From the NCBI RefSeq assembly GCF_013303125.1, contig NZ_JABTTE010000009.1, positions 54,997 through 118,996 of the forward strand: 64,000 nt of DNA, given 5' to 3'. Within the stretch, counting starts at the first letter, position 1, and each line of letters begins with the position of its first letter. Below, piece by piece: positions 46,394 to 54,044 of the stretch. The stretch comes from Calidifontibacillus erzurumensis. GTDB taxonomy: Bacteria; Bacillota; Bacilli; Bacillales; Bacillaceae_J. A program made the translations under genes and the position numbers. Under the pieces are notes generated by a model. That model was not told the origin of the DNA. It ran no database searches and saw only the letters and a program-made list of their open reading frames with translations.

Positions 46394-47581
46394 ATGGCAG
46401 AAGTTTGGCTGCTAGAGCTTTTGTACGGTCTTGGCCGTTTTTTTCTAAATCCGGCCTTTTACATATTACTCCTTTTTGCATGGCTTATCGGGATACAGCG
46501 GACAAAAAAAGAACGGAAAGATTTTAGTGTGCGCATTTTCCCTTTTAATAGTGAAATCGTTGAGTGCATTTTGTATGGACTTATATCTGGCGTATGCGTA
46601 TCAATAGTGCTCCTTGGTTTAGGGATTGTCATCCCAGTAGGTTTTATTGCTCTTACGTCGGTTTTAGCAATACTTGTTCTTTTAATCATGCAGCCGCGGT
46701 TGCTTTCACCCGCTTATGTCATTGGGGGCGCGATGCTCATTTCGTTATTTGTTCCGAACATTACAGTTGAAAATCAACTGCTTGCAAACTGGATGACAGA
46801 ATTAGAAGAAAGTCCGCTTTTTATGATGGCGGTGCTTCTATCACTGATGCTTCTTGCTGAAGGTTTTTTAATTGTTCGTAAAGGTCATCTCCAAACTTCA
46901 CCGGCTTTGAAAAAAAGTAAAAGAGGAAAACAAATTGGTGTCCATGAAGCAAAAAAATTGTGGCTTGTACCTGTACTTTTATTCATACCGGGTGATGCTC
47001 TGTCATCAACATTGCCATGGTGGCCAGTCATTAAGACACCGTTCGCTAACTTTGCCCTTTTAGCTGTACCATTTGGAATTGGATTCCACCAATTTATTCA
47101 AGCATCATTGCCGAAAGAAGCAATCCAATTGGCAGGGAGACGAGTGCTTTTATTGGCGATATTCGTCACTATATTGACCGTTGCATCTTATTGGCTTCCT
47201 ATATTAGCTGTTGCAGCATCTGTTGTTGCAATCATCGGCCGCGAATTAATTGCACTTAAACAGAAAGTGGCCGATATGGGCAGCGCACCGTACTTTTCTA
47301 ATAATAAAGGTTTAGTTATTTTAGGAATCATTCCGGATTCGCCAGCGGATAAAATGGGATTAAAAGTTGGAGAGATTATTACAAAAGTGAATGGCATCCA
47401 AGTGAAAACTGCAAAACAATTTTATGAAGCACTTCATGTCAACCGGGCTTTCTGTAAATTGGATGTATTGGACTACAATGGAGAAGTTCGTTTCGTCCAA
47501 CGGGCGCTATATGAAAACGAGCATCATGAACTTGGTTTGCTTTTCGTTAATGATGAAAATGATTGGGCATTAACAAAATAA
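46394..47581 (+). CDS. minJ: Cell division topological determinant MinJ (PDZ protein)
   Basis: The product has 395 residues: an N-terminal half with about seven or eight membrane helices, then a PDZ domain at about 295-375 (KGLVILGIIPDSPADKMGLKVGEIITKVNGI). This is the layout of MinJ (YvjD), which links DivIVA to MinCD at poles and septum. The order ctpB-minJ matches B. subtilis. RBS AAAGGATGG. Confidence 0.88.
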   Translation: MAEVWLLELLYGLGRFFLNPAFYILLLFAWLIGIQRTKKERKDFSVRIFPFNSEIVECILYGLISGVCVSIVLLGLGIVIPVGFIALTSVLAILVLLIMQPRLLSPAYVIGGAMLISLFVPNITVENQLLANWMTELEESPLFMMAVLLSLMLLAEGFLIVRKGHLQTSPALKKSKRGKQIGVHEAKKLWLVPVLLFIPGDALSSTLPWWPVIKTPFANFALLAVPFGIGFHQFIQASLPKEAIQLAGRRVLLLAIFVTILTVASYWLPILAVAASVVAIIGRELIALKQKVADMGSAPYFSNNKGLVILGIIPDSPADKMGLKVGEIITKVNGIQVKTAKQFYEALHVNRAFCKLDVLDYNGEVRFVQRALYENEHHELGLLFVNDENDWALTK

Positions 47582-47603
47582 TAGAATGGTAGAAACTATT
47601 AAA

Positions 47604-47640
47604 TATAGTCCTCATCGTTATCGGTGGGGATTTTTTCATT
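47604..47640 (+). terminator. Probable terminator after minJ
   Basis: AGTCCTCATCG pairs with CGGTGGGGATT through G-T pairs, followed by a T run. Confidence 0.65.
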
Positions 47641-47985
47641 TTCTTAAAGGACTTTATTTACTCCAAATTTACTATATTATGGTATATTTACTAGTTAATT
47701 CAAATTAGGTCATACAGATATTAAAGTTATTATACATAAAAATACAAAAAGTAATTAAAAAATATCAAAATTTTAAGAAATAGCTAGATAATAGGGAGAA
47801 AACAGTGAAAACAGTGGATTTTTTCGCAAAAAAAGGGAATTTTCAGGATTAAAAAATACTACCTAAATATATATACTTACATATTGAAATTACTAAACAT
47901 TTTTGTGAAAATATGGGTATAAAGTAATTAATCCTTATTACCCATTCCGATAAAGTAATAAAGTGAAAGCGTTTTTTTTACAATT
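47641..47985 (+). other. AT-rich region between minJ and the riboswitch
   Basis: No gene is seen. It should contain the promoter for the riboswitch transcript; the candidates are weak. Confidence 0.4.
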
Positions 47986-47991
47986 AAATAC

Positions 47992-48083
47992 CAATGGTGA
48001 TAAAGGCAAACCAACTGAAAGGTTGGGACGCAAAGCCACGGGTCTAAAGGTTTTACACCAATGATAGCCGGGTTACCTCTCAT
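47992..48083 (+). ncRNA. c-di-GMP-I (GEMM-I) riboswitch aptamer
   Basis: The conserved blocks appear in order: GGCAAACC (48005-48012), the CAACTGAAAGGTTG stem with a GAAA tetraloop, GGGACGCAAAGCC (48024-48036), the ACGGGTCTAAAGG block, a second hairpin, and the tetraloop receptor side GCCGGGTTACC (48067-48077). P1 can form between AATG (47993-47996) and CATT (48081-48084). This matches the GEMM-I consensus very closely. It senses cyclic di-GMP. Confidence 0.93.
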
Positions 48084-48120
48084 TCAAAAATCCAACTGAA
48101 TGAAGGTTGGATTTTTTTTG
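48079..48120 (+). terminator. Expression platform terminator of the c-di-GMP riboswitch
   Basis: AATCCAAC and GTTGGATT form a terminator stem followed by eight T's. Alternatively TCATTCA (48080-48086) can pair with TGAATGA inside the terminator loop, which would also break P1. Ligand binding should therefore favour termination (inference: an off switch). Confidence 0.8.
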
Positions 48121-48707
48121 GATTAAAAACAATATTTTAAATGATGAGGGAGGTTGTCCAAATTTATCACTAAAGGTTAATTTGGATCACCCCTTTCATA
48201 TTATTAATAATACCAAGTTTTTAAATTGGAATAATTAATTTTTGAAAATGGAGGCTCTGGGATCCGTAAAAGTGCTAAATGAACAGTGAATTTACAAAAA
48301 ATTCTTTCAAAACAATCTTTTAATAGTATGAAAGTTTGATACTATGTGAAAAATAATTCATATAGGATTCTGGGCTTGAACGAAAACTAAAAAAGATATT
48401 ATTTTGATTAACAAATAGTTTATAAGTAATAGGGATCACTTATCTACAAGATATAAAGATTTATTTTTGAGAATGATTCTCGTTTGTTTAACTAAATTAA
48501 TAGTAATAATTTCTATAAATGAAAATCTATACAAAATTATCCTATCTACTAGTATGGTGGACTAATATATTGAGAAAGATTCTTTTTCTTAATTAGATCA
48601 ACTAGTCCGCAAGTACGAACGATTTAGCAGAATCAACCTATACAAAATTTATGGTATAGATTGTCTACTATTTCAAAGCAATAAAAAGTATTTAGGGGGG
48701 ATTAAAA
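48121..48707 (+). other. Non-coding region downstream of the riboswitch
   Basis: The gene expected under riboswitch control is missing. The first start with an RBS, TTG near 48154 behind GGGAGG, stops after eight codons. The next gene begins nearly 590 bases away. AT-rich, no repeats recognised. Confidence 0.5.
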
Positions 48708-49301
48708 ATGCGCCGAGCATGGACGAGCGAAGAATTAAATGATTTGAAAGAAAATATTGGTGTTATAAAACTAACAACAATAGCTAAAAGAATCAATCGC
48801 TCTTATGATGCGGTAGTAATGAAATTAAATCGTTTAGGACTTTCTAATACTAGAGAGCAAACAGGGCTCGTTACCCTAGGAGAATTGGCGAAACACTTGA
48901 AAGTAGATCGTAATATTGTAAAAGGATGGGTTGATAGACATGGGTTGCCATGTACGAAAAAAAAGACCCGAAATACCAAAACTTTTTACTTAGTTGACAT
49001 TTTAGACTTTTGGAAATGGGCTGAAGAAAATAAAGAAAAAGTACAGTTTTCAAATATTGAACCAAATACATTATTACCTGAGCCTGATTGGGTAGAGAAA
49101 GAAAGGCAAAAAGATTATCAGATGAATAAAAGGAGAGTTTATAAAGGATGGACGACAGTAGAGGATCAACTTCTTTTAACATTACGTGAAAAGGGACTTA
49201 CTTATAAAGAAATTGGTAAGAGATTAAACCGCAGTGCTATAAGTGTAGGAAATCGTCATAAGAGAATAAAACAATTTATGTTACAAATTCAAGATTCTTA
49301 A
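48708..49301 (+). CDS. DNA-binding protein with two Myb/SANT-like segments
   Basis: The product has 197 residues. The N-terminal segment (1-45: RRAWTSEELNDLKENIGVI, then IAKRINRSYDAVVMKLNRLG) and the C-terminal segment (about 145-190: KGWTTVEDQLLLTLREKGL, then IGKRLNRSAISVGNRHKRI) are alike and Myb/SANT-like. The middle (about 55-110) looks like a MerR/excisionase helix-turn-helix (VTLGELAKHLKVDRNIVKGWV). Such proteins occur in phages and Firmicute chromosomes; targets are unknown. RBS AGGGGGG. It is the nearest gene downstream of the riboswitch. Confidence 0.78.
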   Translation: MRRAWTSEELNDLKENIGVIKLTTIAKRINRSYDAVVMKLNRLGLSNTREQTGLVTLGELAKHLKVDRNIVKGWVDRHGLPCTKKKTRNTKTFYLVDILDFWKWAEENKEKVQFSNIEPNTLLPEPDWVEKERQKDYQMNKRRVYKGWTTVEDQLLLTLREKGLTYKEIGKRLNRSAISVGNRHKRIKQFMLQIQDS

Positions 49302-49800
49302 ACTTACAGAAAAACAACTCAATTGCAACTTTACAAAGTTTGATCATAGCTGTCAATACCTTTTTCTACTGAAGAAATTTTTAAGCAATTTAACATGAAG
49401 CAGCAAGTGTTATTGTCTAGGATAACAGCATGAATTGTAGACTACATACTGCGATGATGTCTGTTTAGGCAGAAGACTGAAATTTTGGATACATCATTTT
49501 ATTGTTTAGGAGAATACAGTTGAAAAACATAGGCTTTAAATTTCATAAGAGGCATGATTGGTTTGCTGTTGATTGAAGACCATCCACTTTTTGTACCTAT
49601 CATGCCTCATTAAAGATTTTTTAACCTCGATATGAAAATTGAACCTTCCTAACAAGCAATGGAAAGTATAGCTTTCGTGATGGAAATTGGACTGTCAGTT
49701 TGGTTAACCAAAACAAAATAAAAAGGCATCCATTGTGAAAATGGTCTACCTTTTTTAAGTAAAATCTTTGAATCGCTGATGAGGTCAAGAGCGGCTTGAT
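49302..49800 (+). other. Intergenic region with a long inverted repeat
   Basis: GAGGCATGATTGG (49549-49561) is mirrored by CCTATCATGCCTC (49596-49608), 12 of 13 bases pairing. Near 49719-49757 a weaker hairpin (AAAAAGG, CCATT, AATGG, CCTTTTTT) may end the minus-strand cation efflux operon. No gene is seen. Confidence 0.5.
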
Positions 49801-49804
49801 GTAC

Positions 49805-50794
49805 CTATACTTCTATTTCTGCATGTCGGAGATTTGATTTTTCAACTTGGATTGTTGCATGTTTAATATGAAAGATTGTTTCTATTTTAATAATCGCTTC
49901 TTGAAGAACAAATTGGCTATCTTGATGATCTTCAATTAAAATATGGCAGCTTAAAGAGTTTAATCCTGATGTGATTGTCCAAATGTGCAAGTCATGAATA
50001 TTAATAACACCTGGTATTTCTTCGAGCACCTTTTTTACTTCTTGTTGGTTAATGGTGGTTGGTGTTCCTTCCATTAAAATATGGATGGTATGCGTAATAA
50101 CTCCCCAAGCACTTTTCAAGATGAGAAGGGCAACAACAACACTGATGATTGGGTCGGCTATATACCATTCAAAGAAATACATCGATAAACCCGCTAGTAT
50201 GGCACCGACTGAACCTAAAGCATCTCCCAATATATGAAGATAGGCACTCCGCAAATTCACATTGCCTTCTATGTCTCCTTTTTTCATTAATGCCCACATG
50301 CTCATCAAATTTGCAAAAAGGCCGATGAAAGCAATAAGCATCATGGAACCACTTGCCACAGCAGGGGGTGATAAAAATCGTCCGTATGCTTCATAAATAA
50401 TGAACCCTGCAATTAAAAAGAGTGTAATTCCGTTAAAAAGAGCAGCTAAAATTTCAAATCGGTAAAAACCATATGTTTTGCTAGGGGATGCAGGTTTTGC
50501 CGCAAACCACATGGCAACTAAGCTAAGAGCTAAAGAACTGGCATCACTCAGCATATGGCCTGAATCAGAAAGCAAAGCTAAGCTGTTCGTCAATAATCCG
50601 CCGAAAAATTCCAGAAGCATGATGCCTGTTGTTATAATTAATGCAATCGTTAGCCCTTTTCTATTTCCTTCTCTTGATGAATGGTGGTCGTGTCCATGGT
50701 GATGTGCGTGAAAGTGGTGTCCGTGGTGATGCCCGCAATGGCTATGTTCATGATGATGGCCGCCATTTCCAAAATGATGATGACACATTTTCAT
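49805..50794 (-). CDS. czcD: Cation diffusion facilitator (Zn/Cd/Co efflux), CzcD-like
   Basis: The product has 329 residues. The first 45 residues are an extreme His-rich region (HHH and HxH runs with a Cys) likely to bind zinc. Six membrane helices follow with the metal-binding HMLSDASSL block of TM2 (LLSDSGHMLSD) and HILGDALGS of TM5, then a cytoplasmic C-terminal domain (HDLHIWTITSG). It exports divalent metals by proton exchange. It overlaps the regulator gene by four bases (50791-50794). Confidence 0.93.
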   Translation of the reverse strand: MKMCHHHFGNGGHHHEHSHCGHHHGHHFHAHHHGHDHHSSREGNRKGLTIALIITTGIMLLEFFGGLLTNSLALLSDSGHMLSDASSLALSLVAMWFAAKPASPSKTYGFYRFEILAALFNGITLFLIAGFIIYEAYGRFLSPPAVASGSMMLIAFIGLFANLMSMWALMKKGDIEGNVNLRSAYLHILGDALGSVGAILAGLSMYFFEWYIADPIISVVVALLILKSAWGVITHTIHILMEGTPTTINQQEVKKVLEEIPGVINIHDLHIWTITSGLNSLSCHILIEDHQDSQFVLQEAIIKIETIFHIKHATIQVEKSNLRHAEIEV

Positions 50795-51108
50795 TCCTCC
50801 AAATGATGAGTTGAATGACGAATCATGATATTTAATATCTCAATGACATGTTCGTCATCGCATGTATAATAAACTGATTTTCCATCTCGACGTGATTTGA
50901 CTAATCTAAGATTTTTTAAAAACGATAACTGATGGGAAATGGCCGATTGAGACATATTTAAAACTTCAGCAATATGACCTACAGAACATTCTTCTTGCGA
51001 TAACAAATACAATAACTTAATTCTAGTTGGGTCCCCCATTGCTTTAAAATTTCTAGAAACAATTTCAACGATTTCATCATCTAAAAAAAGATGTTCTTCC
51101 TTTAACAT
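50791..51108 (-). CDS. ArsR/SmtB-family metal-responsive repressor (CzrA type)
   Basis: The product has 105 residues with a winged-helix fold: MSQSAISHQLSFLKNLRLV is the recognition helix region. It lacks the CVC arsenic motif of ArsR. The C-terminal helix has DDEHVIEILN and HSTHHLEE, which gives the alpha-5 Asp/His ligands of zinc sensors such as CzrA and SmtB. It should repress its own operon with czcD until zinc or cobalt is in excess. Confidence 0.88.
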   Translation of the reverse strand: MLKEEHLFLDDEIVEIVSRNFKAMGDPTRIKLLYLLSQEECSVGHIAEVLNMSQSAISHQLSFLKNLRLVKSRRDGKSVYYTCDDEHVIEILNIMIRHSTHHLEE

Positions 51109-51138
51109 GAATGAGGTTCCTCCAATGATTCAAATATT

Positions 51139-51164
51139 AACATATGAACACTTGCTCATATGTT
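51139..51164 (-). promoter_or_regulatory. Operator of the czrA-czcD operon
   Basis: AACATATGA (51139-51147) and TCATATGTT (51156-51164) form a perfect 9-bp dyad with an 8-base centre, the typical SmtB/CzrA operator. It lies about 30 bases upstream of the repressor start. Confidence 0.82.
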
Positions 51165-51505
51165 TAAATATAGAATAAGCGAAGATAGGCATTTTGTAAA
51201 GGGGAAAAATAGATAAATTCGGAATTTTAAGAATAATTTTCGATAACTTGAAAGGGGGCGTTTTGACAGAACATGTATGAATATTGTTTAAGAAAAAGGC
51301 TGCGGAGAAATTTTCACTTTTTTCCGGTTAGGAAAGTGAAGTTTGACCCATTACATAAAGGTGGTAACAAGTGGAAGCTAATCTCTTTACGTAAAACGTA
51401 TTAAATATAATTATTGTAAGAAAACCCTTTCGATTGTATGGATCATATGGTTGTAGTAAAATCAATTGAGAATTATTTTTTTTGATCGGGAAGGGGACTT
51501 TTATT
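51165..51505 (+). other. Intergenic region between the czcD operon and csbA
   Basis: No gene is seen. csbA is SigB-dependent in B. subtilis. A GTTTAA near 51286 lacks a convincing GGGTAT partner. Confidence 0.4.
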
Positions 51506-51508
51506 TAA

Positions 51509-51748
51509 ATGACTAAAGTGATACTAGCCGTTGTGGCGCCCTTTTTAATGATAATATTTTTAACGAGAGTTACTTTTAATCATTATATTAGTACCCTGCT
51601 AACAATTGGAATTATTTTTGCAATTTTTCAAGGATATGGGGAACCGAAAACCGTTACCATAACATGGATTCTCTCCGTCATCGTCGGCTTTCTAGTGGCT
51701 GGGAGAATGATGAAAAAGCTGAAAAATATAAATAGAAGAAAATACTAA
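51509..51748 (+). CDS. csbA: Small membrane protein CsbA
   Basis: The product has 79 residues with three membrane helices, matching CsbA of B. subtilis in length (76 residues) and in its position immediately before uvrB-uvrA. It is a SigB-controlled protein of unknown function in that organism. The visible sequence includes FNHYISTLLTIGIIFAIFQGY and the basic C-terminus KKLKNINRRK. Confidence 0.88.
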   Translation: MTKVILAVVAPFLMIIFLTRVTFNHYISTLLTIGIIFAIFQGYGEPKTVTITWILSVIVGFLVAGRMMKKLKNINRRKY

Positions 51749-51755
51749 AAAGATC

Positions 51756-51795
51756 AAGCATGGAAATCCACTCGATTGTCCATGCTTTTTTATTT
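51756..51795 (+). terminator. Terminator after csbA
   Basis: AAGCATGGA (51756-51764) and TCCATGCTT (51779-51787), followed by T's. Confidence 0.88.
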
Positions 51796-51796
51796 G

Positions 51797-51940
51797 TTGC
51801 CAGAGAAGGTGCCGGAGACGGTACAACAGAGGGGTCTGTCACCGCCCCGCAGACGGTGCCGGAGACGGTACCGCAGAGGGGTCAGGCACCTCTGGGGGTA
51901 GGTGCCTGACCCCTCTACCTACCCTTCTGCCTCCCTCTAC
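51797..51940 (+). repeat. GC-rich intergenic tandem repeat, copy B
   Basis: Several units combine GGTGCCGGAGACGGTAC with CAGAGGGGTCTG or CAGAGGGGTCAGGCACC. It is the reverse orientation of the repeat after secA at 19359-19480. The end holds GAGGGGTCAGGCACCTC and GGTGCCTGACCCCTC, which together form a strong hairpin. Confidence 0.75.
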
Positions 51941-51948
51941 GAAAAAAC

Positions 51949-51991
51949 CCAACATTCGTTCGTTAAAATTGGAGTCGCTTTCTATCCTATG
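51949..51991 (+). promoter_or_regulatory. LexA (DinR) box and promoter of uvrBA
   Basis: CCAACATTCGTTCG (51949-51962) has one mismatch to the Bacillus SOS box CGAAC-N4-GTTCG. It is followed by TTGGAG (51969-51974) and a TAAAAT -10 18 bases later. uvrBA is in the SOS regulon of B. subtilis. Confidence 0.6.
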
Positions 51992-52034
51992 ATAAAATGA
52001 AATGGAGTAAATGGTTTGAACGGAGGTACTTGGT

Positions 52035-54017
52035 GTGATTGTGAAACAATTTGAGCTGAAGTCGAAATATCAGCCGCAAGGGGATCAGCCTCAAGCGATT
52101 GCCAAGCTTGTGGAAGGCATTCGCCAAGGGAAAAAGTTTCAGACGCTCCTTGGTGCAACAGGGACAGGGAAAACATTTACGGTTTCTAACGTCATTAAAG
52201 AAGTGAATAAACCAACGCTAGTTCTAGCTCACAATAAAACACTCGCTGGCCAGCTTTACAGCGAGTTAAAAGAGTTTTTCCCAAACAATGCCGTTGAATA
52301 TTTCGTCAGCTATTACGACTATTATCAGCCGGAAGCGTACGTACCACATACAGACACGTATATTGAAAAAGACGCCAGCATTAATGACGAGATCGACAAG
52401 CTGCGCCACTCGGCAACATCTGCCCTTTTTGAACGGAATGATGTGATCATCGTTGCCAGTGTATCTTGCATCTACGGTTTAGGTTCACCGGAAGAATACC
52501 GGGAATTGGTCGTATCACTTAGGGTAGGAATGGAAAAAGACCGGGACCAATTGCTTCGTGATCTTGTAGATATCCAATATGCACGCAATGATATTAACTT
52601 TACGCGCGGTACATTCAGGGTGCGTGGGGATGTCGTCGAAATTTTCCCGGCTTCACGCGATGAACACTGCATTCGTGTTGAATTTTTCGGCGATGAGATC
52701 GACCGGATCCGCGAAGTCGATGCCCTGACCGGCGAAATTATCGGCGACCGTGAACATGTCGCTATTTTTCCGGCTTCCCACTTCGTTACTCGTGAAGAAA
52801 AAATGAAAATTGCTATTCAAAATATTGAAGCAGAACTAGAAGAACGGCTGAAAGAGCTAAGGGACAACGGCAAGCTGCTGGAAGCGCAAAGGCTAGAACA
52901 ACGGACACGCTATGATATTGAAATGATGAGGGAAATGGGCTTTTGCTCTGGGATCGAAAACTATTCACGCCATTTGACGCTCAGACCGCCGGGCTCAACT
53001 CCTTATACATTGTTCGATTACTTCCCGGACGATTTCTTGCTTATTGTCGATGAATCACACGTGACATTACCACAAGTGCGCGGCATGTACAACGGGGATA
53101 GAGCGCGCAAGCAAGTGCTCGTTGACCACGGTTTTCGTTTGCCATCAGCTCTTGATAACCGCCCGTTAACATTTGAAGAATTTGAGAAGGCGATTCACCA
53201 AGCTATTTTTGTATCAGCTACACCAGGACCGTATGAACTTGAACATGCACCGGATGTCATTGAGCAAATTATCCGTCCGACAGGGCTGCTTGACCCTACG
53301 ATTGATGTGCGCCCAATTGAAGGACAGATTGATGATTTAATCGGTGAAATTCAAACGAGGGTCGAAAGAAATGAGCGCGTCCTTGTAACGACATTGACTA
53401 AGAAAATGGCGGAAGATTTAACCGATTATTTAAAAGATATCGGCATCAAAGTTGCGTATTTACATTCTGAAATAAAAACATTGGAACGGATTGAAATCAT
53501 CCGCGATTTGCGCCTTGGAAAATTTGATGTTTTAGTTGGCATCAACTTGCTCAGGGAAGGACTGGATATTCCTGAAGTTTCGCTCGTTGCTATTTTAGAT
53601 GCAGATAAAGAAGGTTTCTTACGCTCAGAACGATCCCTGATCCAAACAATTGGCCGTGCTGCCCGGAATGCCAATGGCCATGTGATCATGTATGCAGACA
53701 CAATCACAAATTCTATGAAAATTGCGATCGATGAAACAAGGCGCCGCCGCAGAATCCAAGAAGAATTTAACAAAAAGCATGGCATCACACCGAAAACGAT
53801 TCAAAAAGCGGTTCACGATCTCATCCGTGCAACGACTGCAGCGGAAGACCAAGAAACATATGATGAGAAGAAACCAAAAGGAAAACTAAGCAAACAAGAA
53901 CGGGAAAAATTAATTATTCAAGTAGAAAAAGAAATGAAAGAAGCAGCCAAAGCGCTTGAATTCGAACGTGCTGCTGAACTGCGCGACCTGCTTTTAGAAT
54001 TAAAAGCTGAAAGGTAA
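52035..54017 (+). CDS. uvrB: Excinuclease ABC subunit B
   Basis: The product has 660 residues from GTG 52035, 7 bases behind CGGAGGT. UvrB verifies damage in nucleotide excision repair. Walker [10 protein letters not shown] is near residue 40, followed by the beta-hairpin [12 protein letters not shown] (near 95), helicase motifs ([33 protein letters not shown]) and the C-terminal UVR motif (about 620-655) that binds UvrC. It is in an operon with uvrA. Confidence 0.97.
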   Translation: MIVKQFELKSKYQPQGDQPQAIAKLVEGIRQGKKFQTLLGATGTGKTFTVSNVIKEVNKPTLVLAHNKTLAGQLYSELKEFFPNNAVEYFVSYYDYYQPEAYVPHTDTYIEKDASINDEIDKLRHSATSALFERNDVIIVASVSCIYGLGSPEEYRELVVSLRVGMEKDRDQLLRDLVDIQYARNDINFTRGTFRVRGDVVEIFPASRDEHCIRVEFFGDEIDRIREVDALTGEIIGDREHVAIFPASHFVTREEKMKIAIQNIEAELEERLKELRDNGKLLEAQRLEQRTRYDIEMMREMGFCSGIENYSRHLTLRPPGSTPYTLFDYFPDDFLLIVDESHVTLPQVRGMYNGDRARKQVLVDHGFRLPSALDNRPLTFEEFEKAIHQAIFVSATPGPYELEHAPDVIEQIIRPTGLLDPTIDVRPIEGQIDDLIGEIQTRVERNERVLVTTLTKKMAEDLTDYLKDIGIKVAYLHSEIKTLERIEIIRDLRLGKFDVLVGINLLREGLDIPEVSLVAILDADKEGFLRSERSLIQTIGRAARNANGHVIMYADTITNSMKIAIDETRRRRRIQEEFNKKHGITPKTIQKAVHDLIRATTAAEDQETYDEKKPKGKLSKQEREKLIIQVEKEMKEAAKALEFERAAELRDLLLELKAER

Positions 54018-54044
54018 TGGGTATTAAAAAGAAAGGAGACTACA

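Noticed and set aside
51286..51312. SigB promoter for csbA
   Set aside because: GTTTAA is present but no GGGTAT-like -10 lies at the right distance, and the start is more than 200 bases away.
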